Source of the DNA: Defluviicoccus sp.
Lineage (GTDB): Bacteria; Pseudomonadota; Alphaproteobacteria; Rhodospirillales; Defluviicoccaceae
Direction of reading: 5' to 3'
DNA length: 64,000 nt
NCBI GenBank assembly: GCA_029624735.1
Contig: JARSSM010000019.1
Coordinates: 244,630-308,629, forward strand
Shown here: positions 1 to 8,721 of the stretch, piece by piece
Layout: the number at the start of each line of letters is the position of its first letter
How positions within the stretch are numbered: the first letter of the stretch is position 1
Position numbers and translations under genes: made by a program
The notes under the pieces: model-generated
The model's input: only the letters and a program-made list of their open reading frames with translations
Told to the model about the DNA's origin: nothing
Database searches by the model: none

Positions 1-30
1 CTGGCTGGGCCGTTCTCGAACAAGCTTCAT
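1..30 (-). CDS. possible 5' end of a gene running off the left edge
   Basis: On the minus strand an ATG at 28-30 opens a reading frame that stays open for the ten codons available (M K L V R E R P S Q). An AGAGG-like ribosome site lies about six bases upstream. Too little is visible to name a product, and this may not be a gene. Confidence 0.2.
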   Translation of the reverse strand, partial: MKLVRERPSQ

Positions 31-275
31 GGCTGCCTCTTGGTCTCTCGACAGACGCGCCGTCCGCCGCGGGGGCGCGAAAGAGCCGGTCGCAGGCGCT
101 CAAGAACGCAAGCAACACTGGTAACGGTTTATGGCAAAAAGCCTAAAATTGTCTGAAGGTCCCCGGAGTCGAAAATCTGTTGCCGCACCCGCGAGCAGTG
201 GCGAGACTGCCGCCAGCGACAACAGCAGCGGCCGGCACCGATCGGAGCGGCCGGTAACGAGCGAGAGGAACGGGC

Positions 276-803
276 ATGCGGTATGCGCTCGACGGCATCG
301 GCGTCGAAACCGAGGGTGAGGACTATTGGATCGCACCGACCGCGGTGGTCATCGGCCGGGTGATCCTGAAGAAGGGCGCTTCCATCTGGTGGAACGCCGT
401 CCTGCGCGGCGACAACGAGCCGATCACCATCGGTGAGAACACCAACATCCAGGACGGCAGCGTGCTGCATACCGACATGGGCTTCCCGCTCACCGTCGGC
501 CGCAACGTGACGGTGGGCCATCTCGTCATGCTGCACGGTTGCACGATTGGTGATGGCAGCCTGATCGGGATCGGCAGCGTGGTCCTGAACGGCGTGCGCA
601 TCGGCCGCAACTGCCTGATCGGCGCCAAGGCCTTCGTGCCCGAGGGTCGGGAGATCCCCGACAACTCCCTCGTGATGGGTGCGCCGGCAAAGATCATCCG
701 CACGCTCGATCCCGAGCAGATCAAGCGCATGCACTACGGCGCCGAGCACTATCAGGAGAACTGGCAGCGCTACCGCAAGGGGGTGAAGCGGGAGGACGCG
801 TAA
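276..803 (+). CDS. gamma-class carbonic anhydrase family protein
   Basis: This 175-residue protein is a left-handed beta-helix hexapeptide-repeat protein of the YrdA/PaaY/gamma-carbonic anhydrase group. The isoleucine/valine-rich hexapeptide repeats run through about residues 20-140. The three histidines that bind the active-site metal in this family are at H65, H82 and H87. The C-terminal helix (about 140-170) is typical of the family. Family members hydrate CO2 to bicarbonate or act as structural homologues without activity, so catalysis is inferred. It is a single cytoplasmic gene with no operon partner visible on its strand. A weak GAGAGGAACGGGC ribosome site precedes the ATG. The length is normal for the family. 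Confidence 0.9.
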   Translation: MRYALDGIGVETEGEDYWIAPTAVVIGRVILKKGASIWWNAVLRGDNEPITIGENTNIQDGSVLHTDMGFPLTVGRNVTVGHLVMLHGCTIGDGSLIGIGSVVLNGVRIGRNCLIGAKAFVPEGREIPDNSLVMGAPAKIIRTLDPEQIKRMHYGAEHYQENWQRYRKGVKREDA

Positions 804-973
804 GGGAGAGCGTGGCCGGCACCGGCGCTTACGAAAGCGCGGATCGCCACGACATCGCCACTACGCGGATTCCCCCGCGCGCCCCGCGACGTCGTACACC
901 CGGGGGCGCGCCGCACCGCGCGGGCCGCTGCCGTTCCCAACCGCCCGTCAGGCTATTCCGCCCTTCAGCCGGA

Positions 974-1978
974 TTAAAACGTGACGCTGTCGCCGTTACC
1001 GAGGAAGGCGTGGCTGCCCTTGGCCTGCGCCGAACGCTTCGGATAGCTGAGGTAGGCGTCCGTCCCCTTTATGATCGGCACGCCATGGGTTGCAGCCTTT
1101 TCCGCCCACATCCACCCTGTACAGTGGTTGCAGCCCATCTTCGTCATCCCGAGCGCGTTGATGTCGTCGATGATGGTATCGAATTCCGGCTTCCAGGTGT
1201 CAAAGATGCTCAAGTGCAGCCCGCCGTAGCAGCCATAGAGGCCGGGCGCGGCCAAGCGCTCCTTGGCGAAGCCCAACAGGCTCATGATGCCGGGATGGCC
1301 GCAGCCGGTGACGGTGACGATGCCCTTATCGGCAACGTTCACATAGATGACGTTTTCGCCCCTTACCTGCAGCAGCATCGACGCATCGAACGTGTGCAGC
1401 GCCACTCCCGGCAGCAGGCGGTAGAGGCCGCTGCCGACCTCGCCGCCCGGTTCGGTGAGCACCAGTTCGCCTTCGTGCGCGACGGAGTTGCCGCATATGG
1501 GCACCCGCCGCCCCTGGCGGTCCTCGACCTCAACCGTCGCCTTGTCCCGTAGCAGCGCCTGGTCCTCGGTGCGCCACGTAGCGGGCGCATAGATCTTAAG
1601 GCGCGGGCTATGCTTGAGCGTCGATTCGATGCCCCAGAAGTGGTCGAGGTGCCAGTGGGAGAGCACCATGCAATCGATCTCGCCTCGCTCCAGCATCCGA
1701 TCGACGCCGTGGCGGGCGAAGACGTAGTCCATCCAAGCCGTGTTCCAGCCGGTGTCGAGCAGGATTCGGCGCTCATCCCCGTCGGCCAGCGTGAGCGTCA
1801 GCAACGCCGCGTAGCCGCCGGCATTTTCGGCGTCCCAGGCAATGCGGTACTGCGTCTGCTCAGCACCGCCATAATCAGCCATGTTCCGCTTGAAGTGGGC
1901 GTCGTCGAACCAGCCGGTCTCGGTGAGGACGTCGATCTTGAGGCTGCGGACGGCGCCGATATCGACCCGTTCGGTCAT
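974..1978 (-). CDS. MBL-fold metallo-hydrolase (COG1237-like)
   Basis: A 334-residue metallo-beta-lactamase-fold hydrolase. The metal-binding HxHxDH signature is H108-W-H110-L-D112-H113. Later motifs GCGHPG, CYGGLHL and CNHCTG match the pattern of the group that includes beta-ribofuranosylaminobenzene phosphate synthase-like enzymes (GCSHAG, GGFHL, HCTG). The substrate cannot be deduced. The frame is open further upstream, but the ATG at 1976-1978 follows a strong AAGGGGAG ribosome site and begins the conserved part; the upstream extension only reads through the His-rich end of the neighbouring gene. It lies 10 bp downstream of the NifX-like gene, so the two are probably co-transcribed. A role in redox or metal-cofactor metabolism is inferred from that context. 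Confidence 0.85.
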   Translation of the reverse strand: MTERVDIGAVRSLKIDVLTETGWFDDAHFKRNMADYGGAEQTQYRIAWDAENAGGYAALLTLTLADGDERRILLDTGWNTAWMDYVFARHGVDRMLERGEIDCMVLSHWHLDHFWGIESTLKHSPRLKIYAPATWRTEDQALLRDKATVEVEDRQGRRVPICGNSVAHEGELVLTEPGGEVGSGLYRLLPGVALHTFDASMLLQVRGENVIYVNVADKGIVTVTGCGHPGIMSLLGFAKERLAAPGLYGCYGGLHLSIFDTWKPEFDTIIDDINALGMTKMGCNHCTGWMWAEKAATHGVPIIKGTDAYLSYPKRSAQAKGSHAFLGNGDSVTF

Positions 1979-1988
1979 GGAACTCCCC

Positions 1989-2468
1989 TTACGCACCCTC
2001 CTCATGGTGGCAGCAGCAGCCGCCATGGGCGTGACCCTCGGCGTGGCCGTGGCCTTGACCATGGGCGTGGCCGTGACCGTGACCGTGACCATGCGCGTGG
2101 GCGTGCTGGTGTTGGTGATGGTGGCTCTCGTCACAACTTGGCCCGGCCGGAGCGAGCTTACCGGCGAGGTAATCCTTGACCGCCTCGAGCGGGTCGGTCT
2201 TGTCGGTTCGCACCGCTACGATCCCGCGGCTCGCCATGCGCTGGCCGAAGCCCTCGCCGAACGAGCCTGCGATCAGAACATCGACGGCATCAAGCGGATG
2301 CGCGCCTGTGCCGTGCCAGTCGTGCATGGCGAGTTCCTTGGCGAGGTCAAGACGATCGACCTCCTTCGGCTCGGTGCCCTCCTCGACTTCGAACACCAAG
2401 AACCGCCGCGCCCGCCCCGCGTGCGGGGTGACGGTGCGAAAGTTCTGGCTGGTGACTGCAAATTTCAC
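1989..2468 (-). CDS. NifX/dinitrogenase Fe-Mo cofactor-type protein with His-rich tail
   Basis: A 159-residue protein. Residues 1-105 have the NifX/NafY/Fe-Mo-cofactor-binding fold: it starts KFAVTSQNFRTV and includes LIAGSFGEGF and RGIVAVRT. Residues 116-155 are a striking His/Gly/Ala tail with alternating His and a CCCHH end, likely to bind Ni, Zn, Co or Cu. The start is a GTG at 2466-2468 preceded by AAGGAG; the open frame upstream has no conserved sequence. No nif structural genes are in the window, so a role in nitrogenase is not supported. Cytoplasmic metal-cluster carriage or metal storage is the better guess. It is upstream of, and probably co-transcribed with, the MBL hydrolase. Confidence 0.8.
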   Translation of the reverse strand: MKFAVTSQNFRTVTPHAGRARRFLVFEVEEGTEPKEVDRLDLAKELAMHDWHGTGAHPLDAVDVLIAGSFGEGFGQRMASRGIVAVRTDKTDPLEAVKDYLAGKLAPAGPSCDESHHHQHQHAHAHGHGHGHGHAHGQGHGHAEGHAHGGCCCHHEEGA

Positions 2469-2618
2469 GTCTCGTTTCTCCTTCTCCTCATGGAGGGATG
2501 TTACCCCATGGCCGGCACGAACCTGAAGGGCGGTCAAAAGGAAGGGGGCGGTGCGCAACGAGGCTGTCTTCTCCCCGCACCCGCCCCCTTCGCGGCTCCG
2601 CGCCCCCGACGGGCCGCC

Positions 2619-2996
2619 TTACGCCAGCCTGAACTCGGTAATCGTCTCGTCGACCTGCCGACGCAACACGTCCAGGAACTGCGCCGGGTCAGCGAACGGG
2701 TCATGCTCGAAGCCGATCGTCCGCAACAAGTCCTCCTTGGCCTCGCGGTAGCGGCTCTCCGCTGCCCCCATGCGGGCATCTTCAAGGGTGACGAGTTCCT
2801 GCTCTTCTTGGTACAGGGCGCACAAACCCGCATGATCAGCCGGCAGCGCCTTCAGACCGCCGGCGAGATCGAACAGCGCCTGCTGGCTATCGACGATACG
2901 CGGATCATTGCGGTCGAGAACCGCTTTCTCCGCCCGCCATTCCGCTGCCACCTCGACTTCGTTGATCAACGCGTTCTTCCATGCCTCGAACTGCAT
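2619..2996 (-). CDS. hypothetical protein, 125 aa, divergent from nsrR
   Basis: I do not recognise this 125-residue protein. It begins MQFEAWKNALINEVEVAAEW after a strong GGAGG ribosome site, which decides the start at 2996. It is acidic and mostly helical, has no signal peptide, membrane segment or cysteines, and has several E/A/L heptads. It heads a minus-strand group with the NifX-like and MBL-fold genes and is divergent from the nsrR-like regulator, with 149 bp between the two starts. It may therefore be a target of that regulator; this is inference from position only. Confidence 0.7.
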   Translation of the reverse strand: MQFEAWKNALINEVEVAAEWRAEKAVLDRNDPRIVDSQQALFDLAGGLKALPADHAGLCALYQEEQELVTLEDARMGAAESRYREAKEDLLRTIGFEHDPFADPAQFLDVLRRQVDETITEFRLA

Positions 2997-3145
2997 CGCG
3001 CGGTCCTCCTTCTCCTCAAAGACCGACCCTCTCGGCGGCTGGCACGCAACACGGTATCCGGCCGCGGCGAAAGCAAGCATCTTGGATACCTGTATATTAA
3101 CTGCTATACCATGTACCTTATTTTTGCAAGCCCGGAGTTAACGCC
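2997..3145. promoter_or_regulatory. divergent promoter region between the 125-aa gene and nsrR
   Basis: This 149-bp gap separates two divergent starts. Its part at about 3078-3128 is clearly AT-richer than its surroundings and contains imperfect inverted ATACC/GGTAT elements. This is where an Rrf2-type operator would be expected. No exact NsrR consensus can be claimed by eye. Confidence 0.4.
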
Positions 3146-3667
3146 TTGCGTTTGACCCAGTTCTCCAACTTCGCCATCCGCGTCCTGATGTACGCCGCGC
3201 TGAAAGGGTCGACGCCGAGCGCCGTGCCGGAGATGGCGCGCGCCTATGGCATCTCCTACGATCATCTGAAAAAGGTGGCGGCGGAGCTGTGCCGGCTCGG
3301 CTATCTCGAGACCGTGCGCGGACGAGCCGGTGGCGTTCGCTTGGCCAAGCCGCCGGCGGCGATCGGCATTGGCGAAGTCATTCGCCTGACTGAGGGGGCC
3401 GGCAATCTGGTCGAGTGCTTCGATGCTTCGACCAACCGCTGCCCGCTGCCGGCCGTTTGCCAGTTGCGCCGCGCCCTGCAGGAAGCACTCTCAGCGTTCT
3501 TTGCCGTCCTCGACCGCTATACTCTTGCCGATTTCGTCGGCGCACCGGACGCCCTGGCGCCGCTTCTGGGCCTCGATCGTCATGGCGAGCTTGCAACCAC
3601 CTTGGAGAAAGGCCGGCACGAAAAAACTGCGGGGGGCGACGAATGCGCCGCCCCCCGCCTGGCCTGA
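3146..3667 (+). CDS. nsrR: Rrf2-family regulator, NsrR-like
   Basis: A 173-residue Rrf2-family winged-helix regulator. The helix-turn-helix is in residues 8-65 (MRLTQFSNFAIRVLMYAAL, then PEMARAYGISYDHLKKV). Three cysteines at C91, C99 and C105, in the context NLVECFD...RCPLPAVCQL, match the Fe-S ligand pattern of the nitric-oxide sensor NsrR better than IscR. NsrR holds an Fe-S cluster that is nitrosylated by NO, which relieves repression. Translation starts at a TTG (3146) with a GGAG ribosome site eight bases upstream. The stop codon lies at the base of a strong hairpin. The divergent 125-aa gene and its neighbours are candidate targets. Redox sensing is sure; NO specificity is inferred. 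Confidence 0.85.
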   Translation: MRLTQFSNFAIRVLMYAALKGSTPSAVPEMARAYGISYDHLKKVAAELCRLGYLETVRGRAGGVRLAKPPAAIGIGEVIRLTEGAGNLVECFDASTNRCPLPAVCQLRRALQEALSAFFAVLDRYTLADFVGAPDALAPLLGLDRHGELATTLEKGRHEKTAGGDECAAPRLA

Positions 3668-3694
3668 GCGCCGGACCCCGTGTGACGGCGCTCA
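3665..3694 (+). terminator. perfect 9-bp hairpin starting at the nsrR stop codon
   Basis: TGAGCGCCG at 3665-3673 pairs perfectly with CGGCGCTCA at 3686-3694 around a 12-base loop. It begins on the TGA stop of nsrR and lies between nsrR and the converging tadC, so it may act in both directions. No T-run follows, so rho-independent termination is uncertain. A second small palindrome (TGAGCC/GGCTCA) sits at 3698-3711. Confidence 0.45.
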
Positions 3695-3743
3695 GACTGA
3701 GCCTTGGCTCATAGGAATTGCGCGCGAGCCGTGGTGCCGGGTC

Positions 3744-4721
3744 TCAAAATCCCTTCAAGGTATCGAGGATCTTGACCACCGCCGGGCCGCCCAGGACAAC
3801 GAACAGCGTCGGCAGGATGAACAGCATCATCGGCACGGTCAGCACCGCCGGCAGCCGGGCCGCTTTCTCCTCCGCCTTCAGCATGCGCTCGTTGCGGAAC
3901 TCCGCCGACAGCACGCGTAAGGAATTGGCGAGCGGCGTGCCGTACTTCTCCGTCTGCATCAGGGTCGTGACGACACCGCGCATGGAGCCGAGCGGACAGC
4001 GGCGGGTGAGGTTTTCCAAAGCCTTGCGCCGTTCCGGCAGGAAGCCGAGCTCGACCGCGGTCAAACCGAACTCATCGGCGAGCGGCGGGCAGGCCAATTC
4101 CATCTCGGCCGCGACCCTTGTCATCGCCGCATCGAGCGACAAGCCTGCCTCGGCACAAATGACGAGCAGGTCGAGTGCGTCCGGCATGCCCTTCTGGATC
4201 AGCTGCTGGCGCTTCTTGGCAGCGTTGCTCACGAACACATCCGGCGCATAGGCGCCAATCACGGCGGCTGCGATCGGCGCCAGCGTCTGTAAGCGCTCCT
4301 CCAGATTGCCGATGCCCATCAGATTGAAGGCAACGAACGCGCCGGCGCCGAACACGAACGGCAGGCTGATCTTGAGGAAGGCAAACGTGATCAGCGCCTC
4401 GCGCGAGCGCCAGCCGGCGCGGGCCAGCGCGTCGATAAACCGGCCGGCCGCTTCCGAGCGCAACAGGTTCAAGCGCTTGGTGACGTCCTTCATCGCCGCC
4501 ATGACGGTCTCGCGCCGCATCGCATGGCCGCGCTGGACGTGCAGGCCCGAGCGCAGCTCCTCGCGCCGGCGCTTGAGCCGGACCGCGCGCGAGCTCACCG
4601 GCATATTGGGCAGCAGCGCATTCCAGATCATGATGACGCAGGCGAACGCGGTCACGGCGGCGATCAGGCTGATGCCTGCCTCGCCATTGGCACCCGCCGG
4701 CAAGAGCTCGCTCACGTTCAT
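3744..4721 (-). CDS. tadC: Tad pilus inner-membrane protein TadC
   Basis: A 325-residue type II secretion F-domain protein and the last gene of the Tad operon. It has an N-terminal membrane segment (about 14-33), a cytoplasmic F domain and further membrane segments near residues 110-155 and at the C-terminus (VLTVPMMLFILPTLFVVLGGPAVVKIL). The motif LPDALDLLVICAEAGLSLDAAMTRVA is typical (seen here as MPDALDLLV). With TadB it forms the platform that couples the CpaF ATPase to Flp pilin assembly. The start is the ATG at 4719-4721, which overlaps the stop of tadB by four bases (ATGA). The open frame upstream of this is not conserved. Confidence 0.92.
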   Translation of the reverse strand: MNVSELLPAGANGEAGISLIAAVTAFACVIMIWNALLPNMPVSSRAVRLKRRREELRSGLHVQRGHAMRRETVMAAMKDVTKRLNLLRSEAAGRFIDALARAGWRSREALITFAFLKISLPFVFGAGAFVAFNLMGIGNLEERLQTLAPIAAAVIGAYAPDVFVSNAAKKRQQLIQKGMPDALDLLVICAEAGLSLDAAMTRVAAEMELACPPLADEFGLTAVELGFLPERRKALENLTRRCPLGSMRGVVTTLMQTEKYGTPLANSLRVLSAEFRNERMLKAEEKAARLPAVLTVPMMLFILPTLFVVLGGPAVVKILDTLKGF

Positions 4722-5707
4722 ATCTCGAACCTCACCATCTTGGCCATGATGGCAAAGCCCATGCACAGCACCACGGCTGCGACCCCCAGCATCACCTGTC
4801 CGCGCGGATCGGTGTAGAGGACAGCGGCATACTTCGGGTTCAGCATCTGGATCAGGCCGAACATCAAGAACGGCAACGCGCCCAGGATGTACGCGCTCGC
4901 CCGCGCCTCCGAGGACAGGGCCTTGATCTTGAGGCGGATCTGCTTGCGCTTGCGCAAGATGTCGGAAAGATTAGCGAGTGTTTCCGCCAGGTTGCCGCCG
5001 GTCTCGCGCTGGATCGACAGGCTGATGACGAAAAAGTTGAATTCCGGCGTCTTCAACCGCTTCGCCGTTTCCCACATCACCTCGTCGAGGCTACGGCCGA
5101 TGCGCACGTTGTCAGTGATGCGGCGGAACTCCGGGCCCAGCGGCGCCGGCATTTCCCGCCCGGCAGCAGCGATCGACTCCGTCACAGGCAGGCCCGACTT
5201 GAGCCCGCGGACCAGGAGGTCCATGGCATCCGGCAACAGCGCCATGAACTTGGTGCGCCGCCGCTTGGCGAGGAACCCGACCATCATGTGCGGCAGGCCG
5301 ATGCCGATCGCCAAACCGGCAAACACAGCCGCGAGTGCCGGCAGATGCGCCATCAGCCACAAGAGGCCGCCAGCCACGACCGCGAGCGCACCATTCACGG
5401 CAAGGTAAGTGCCGGGCGCAATGTTGAACCCGGTCTGCGCCAAGCGGTCGCGCAGTTCTGACTGCCGCGGCAGATAGCGCTTGGCCATCTCCTCGAGGAG
5501 CGGCACCGAGCGGCCCTCGGTGCGGCGCAAACTGGTGCTGCCGGCCGCGGCCTTCTTGATAGCCGGCTTGGCTTTGCCGCGTGTACCGCCCTGGATGGCG
5601 GATGCGCGTTTGCGTAGCTGCGAATTGCCGCCGCTCGTTGCGACGAACGCGATAATGCCGAAGACGATCAACGCACCCAGGAAGACAGCGATGGTGACGG
5701 CGTTCAT
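4718..5707 (-). CDS. tadB: Tad pilus inner-membrane protein TadB
   Basis: A 329-residue type II secretion F-domain platform protein. An N-terminal membrane helix (about 3-24) is followed by a basic linker, two helices (about 95-145), the F domain (LLPDAMDLLVRGLKSGLPVTESI...ETGGNLAETLANLSDILRKRKQIRLKIKALSSEARASAYILG) and C-terminal membrane segments. It is the partner of TadC and of the ATPase CpaF. It lies 6 bp downstream of cpaF and overlaps tadC by 4 bp, so translation is coupled. Length and domain order are normal for the family. Confidence 0.93.
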   Translation of the reverse strand: MNAVTIAVFLGALIVFGIIAFVATSGGNSQLRKRASAIQGGTRGKAKPAIKKAAAGSTSLRRTEGRSVPLLEEMAKRYLPRQSELRDRLAQTGFNIAPGTYLAVNGALAVVAGGLLWLMAHLPALAAVFAGLAIGIGLPHMMVGFLAKRRRTKFMALLPDAMDLLVRGLKSGLPVTESIAAAGREMPAPLGPEFRRITDNVRIGRSLDEVMWETAKRLKTPEFNFFVISLSIQRETGGNLAETLANLSDILRKRKQIRLKIKALSSEARASAYILGALPFLMFGLIQMLNPKYAAVLYTDPRGQVMLGVAAVVLCMGFAIMAKMVRFEI

Positions 5708-5713
5708 CGGCGG

Positions 5714-7489
5714 TTACTCCGATGCCTTGGAAACGGCTTCGATGAGCGTGCGGCCGAGCCCGAAGTACTCGGCCCGCTCGGCGAAATGCGGCCTTAAGCC
5801 CGAGCCGCGGAATCGTCCGACCAGCTTGCCGTTGTCGTCCTCGCCCTGATACTCGTAAGTGAACAGGTCCTGGGTGGTGATGATCTCGCCCTCCATCCCC
5901 ACCACCTCGGTGATGTAGATGATCCGGCGGACGCCATCGCGCATGCGGGCGATCTGCACGATCATGTTGATGGCGCCCGCGATCTGCGCGCGGACGGCAT
6001 CGTGCGGCAGCTTGACGCCGGTCATCGCCACCATGTTCTCAAGCCGCGTCAAGGCCTCGCGCGGTCGGTTGGCGTGGATGGTCGCCATCGAGCCGTCGTG
6101 GCCTGTGTTCATGGCCTGCAGCATATCGAGCGCTTCGCCAGCGCGGATCTCGCCCAAGATGATGCGGTCGGGGCGCATGCGCAGCGCGTTCTTGACCAGA
6201 TCGCGCTGGGTGATCTCGCCCTGGCCTTCGAGGTTGGCCGGCCGCGTTTCGAGGCGCAGCACGTGCGGCTGCTGCAACTGCAGCTCGGCCGCATCCTCGA
6301 TGGTGACGACCCGTTCGCCGGGGTCGATCATCCGCGAGAGGGCGTTCAGAAGCGTCGTCTTGCCCGAGCCGGTGCCGCCCGAGATCAGGATGTTGAGGCG
6401 CGCGCGCGAGGCGATCTTGAGGACCGCACCCATCTCCGCGGACAGGTTGTTGGTCCGCTCCATGACGTCGAGCGTGATCTTTTGCTTGGCGAATTTGCGG
6501 ATCGAGATCGACGGTCCGTCGAGTGCCAGCGGCGGAATGATGATGTTGACGCGCGAGCCATCTTTGAGGCGCGCATCGCACAAGGGGGTCGTTTCGTCGA
6601 CCCGGCGGCCGACGCGGGTGACGATGCGCGTGCAGATGCCGAGCAGGTGGGCATCGTCGCGGAACGTGACGTCCGTGAGTTCGAGCTTGCCGCGGCGCTC
6701 CACGTAGACCTGTTTCGGCCCGTTGACCATGATGTCCGTGACCGCGTCATCGGCGAGCAAGGCCTCAAGCGGCCCCAGCCCCAGCATGTCGTTGAGAAGC
6801 GCAGTGACGAGGTCGCGCTGCTCCGCAAGGTTGAGCTGCAGTTTCTCTTCGTTGAGGATCTCGCCGGCAATCTCGCCGATCTGCCGCGCCAGGTCGTCAG
6901 GCGGTAGCGTCACCGCCTTGGAAACGTCGATCCGCTCAAGCAGGATCGGCTGGATCCGCTGCTTCGTTTCCTCGACCACGTTGCGGTTGCCCGGCCGCTC
7001 GGCTGCTTGGTTTGCTGCGGCGGCACTGCCATGGACATGGCGCTTGGCTTCGGCGAGAACGCGATTGACGACGGTCGTCGTAACTTTGCGGCGTTCGTGA
7101 TCTTCGAGCGCGAGTTCGCTGTCGCGGCAGACCTGGCCCACGATATCGCTGATCTGCATGGCGAGATTGCCGCGGGTGACGCGGGCGACCTCGCTCAGCT
7201 CGATCATCTTGTGGACGACGGGGAGCACCCGCTCGACCACCTCGTCAAGGCTGGCCGGCTTTTCAAGCTTGACCGGAAGCTCTTGATCGGTCGCGTCCTC
7301 TGGCGCCACGGCCGCCCGCGCGGCCGGCTCCTGCGGGTCCGCCGGCGGTGGCGCAGCTAGCGGGGATTCCGGTGTCGGATCGAGCGCGCGTGGTGGCTCC
7401 GCCGTCGACCCCGGCACTGGCGTCGAAGGGACGGACGGCTGGGGAATCAGCGGCACCACGGTGCCGCCTTGTCTGCGCCCGAAGGACAT
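5714..7489 (-). CDS. cpaF: Tad pilus assembly ATPase CpaF/TadA
   Basis: A 591-residue secretion ATPase of the VirB11/TadA family that powers Flp pilus assembly. Walker A is GGTGSGKTT at 371-379, Walker B is RIILGE at 442-447, and the His box (GHDGSMATIHAN) follows at 463-474. It is longer than the usual 430-500 residues. The first 75 residues are a Pro/Ala-rich linker. Residues about 84-146 and 175-237 look like two copies of the N-terminal helical domain, each carrying a P-[VI]-[VL]...I[DE]...LA.QI..I and a terminal L..A...N..L pattern. Only the second copy is followed by the normal LGLGPLEALLADDAVTDIMVNGP. The gene abuts cpaE exactly (cpaE stop at 7490-7492). Confidence 0.93.
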   Translation of the reverse strand: MSFGRRQGGTVVPLIPQPSVPSTPVPGSTAEPPRALDPTPESPLAAPPPADPQEPAARAAVAPEDATDQELPVKLEKPASLDEVVERVLPVVHKMIELSEVARVTRGNLAMQISDIVGQVCRDSELALEDHERRKVTTTVVNRVLAEAKRHVHGSAAAANQAAERPGNRNVVEETKQRIQPILLERIDVSKAVTLPPDDLARQIGEIAGEILNEEKLQLNLAEQRDLVTALLNDMLGLGPLEALLADDAVTDIMVNGPKQVYVERRGKLELTDVTFRDDAHLLGICTRIVTRVGRRVDETTPLCDARLKDGSRVNIIIPPLALDGPSISIRKFAKQKITLDVMERTNNLSAEMGAVLKIASRARLNILISGGTGSGKTTLLNALSRMIDPGERVVTIEDAAELQLQQPHVLRLETRPANLEGQGEITQRDLVKNALRMRPDRIILGEIRAGEALDMLQAMNTGHDGSMATIHANRPREALTRLENMVAMTGVKLPHDAVRAQIAGAINMIVQIARMRDGVRRIIYITEVVGMEGEIITTQDLFTYEYQGEDDNGKLVGRFRGSGLRPHFAERAEYFGLGRTLIEAVSKASE

Positions 7490-8719
7490 TTATGCGCGCG
7501 CCCCGCCCAAGAACCGCTGCAGGAGACCGCCCGCCTTGCCTTTGGTGACCGGCGCCTTGACGGCGACAAGACGCCCGGCCAAGCTCGCCACCGCCTTGGT
7601 GACACGCGCGCCGGCCGCAACCTTGGCCAGCGCCTTGCCGGTGCTGGCGCTGGCGCCGAACGTTTTCGGATCGTATGGAATGACGAGACTTACCTTGGCC
7701 TCGGCACCCTTCTCGAAGTCCGCCTTCGTCAACTCGGCACTCGAATTGGCACCGGACTTGTTGAGAACGACGCTCGGCTCCGCTTTCGGCGCAACCTTCT
7801 TCAACAGCCCGACAAGGCGCATCGTGTCACGCATGCCGGCCAGTGACGGGTCGGTGACAATGGCGACCGACGACGGCGGCGTCAGGATCGAGGACTGCGT
7901 GCGCGCGGCGAAGCGCGGCATATCGACGATGACGAACTGGAAGTCGCGCCTCAAGTGATCGATCAACAGCTCGACCGCCGTCGCATCGAAGTTAATTGCG
8001 CACTCGAGCGCCTCCTCGGCGCAAAGCACGAACAGCTTGTCGCTGCACTTCATCATCGCCCGCTCGATGAACAGGCCGTCAATGCGCGACGGGTTCTCGA
8101 GCGCCTCACGGAAGCCGCGGCCGAGATCGAGATCGAGCGCGAGGCCGCACGTGCCGAAGAACAGGTCGAGATCGACCAGCGCAACCCGGCGCTTGTGCTC
8201 ATTTGCCAGCGTCCAGGCGACATTCACTGCAAGTGCAGACGCGCCGACACCGCCACGGGCGCCGATGATGCTGACAACGTGGCCAACCTGGTCAGCGGGC
8301 GTCGCCGCTTCCGACTCCTTGCCGGCATTGGTCATCGCGGCTGCCAAGTTGGCCGGGATGATCGGCTTGACGAAATAGTCGTGCAGACCGAAGCTGACGA
8401 ACTGCCGATAGAGGTTGATGTCGTTGACATCGCCCAACGCAATGACATGCGTGCCCTCGTCGCAGACCTCGGATAGCCGGGTGATGTCAGCAATCAGGTC
8501 TGGACAGCCACCTAAGTCGACCACGAGGATCTTGGGCGTCGGGATCTTGCGCAGGCGACGGAGCGCATCTTCGAACTTGCTCTGCGCCACGTGCGGTTCG
8601 ACCAGGCCGGCGTCGGCCGCAGCCTGCAGGACCGCCGCGCGCGTCTCCTCGTCAACGACGAAAGCCGCGAATTCCTTTGGCTGGGACGGGACAACCCCGG
8701 CCAGTGCGCGCGCCATCAT
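7490..8719 (-). CDS. cpaE: Tad pilus localisation protein CpaE/TadZ
   Basis: A 409-residue protein with an N-terminal receiver-like domain (about 15-130) lacking a normal phosphorylation pocket, and a ParA/MinD-like ATPase domain (about 145-385). The P-loop reads GARGGVGASALAVN, so the lysine of the usual GKT/GKS is replaced, as in atypical TadZ proteins. CpaE/TadZ places the Tad machine at the pole. It sits between cpaD (2 bp upstream) and cpaF. Confidence 0.9.
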   Translation of the reverse strand: MMARALAGVVPSQPKEFAAFVVDEETRAAVLQAAADAGLVEPHVAQSKFEDALRRLRKIPTPKILVVDLGGCPDLIADITRLSEVCDEGTHVIALGDVNDINLYRQFVSFGLHDYFVKPIIPANLAAAMTNAGKESEAATPADQVGHVVSIIGARGGVGASALAVNVAWTLANEHKRRVALVDLDLFFGTCGLALDLDLGRGFREALENPSRIDGLFIERAMMKCSDKLFVLCAEEALECAINFDATAVELLIDHLRRDFQFVIVDMPRFAARTQSSILTPPSSVAIVTDPSLAGMRDTMRLVGLLKKVAPKAEPSVVLNKSGANSSAELTKADFEKGAEAKVSLVIPYDPKTFGASASTGKALAKVAAGARVTKAVASLAGRLVAVKAPVTKGKAGGLLQRFLGGARA

Positions 8720-8721
8720 GG

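Noticed and set aside
1989..2468. Nitrogenase cofactor gene nifX
   Set aside because: Only the fold matches; there are no nif genes near, and the His-rich tail is not a NifX feature.
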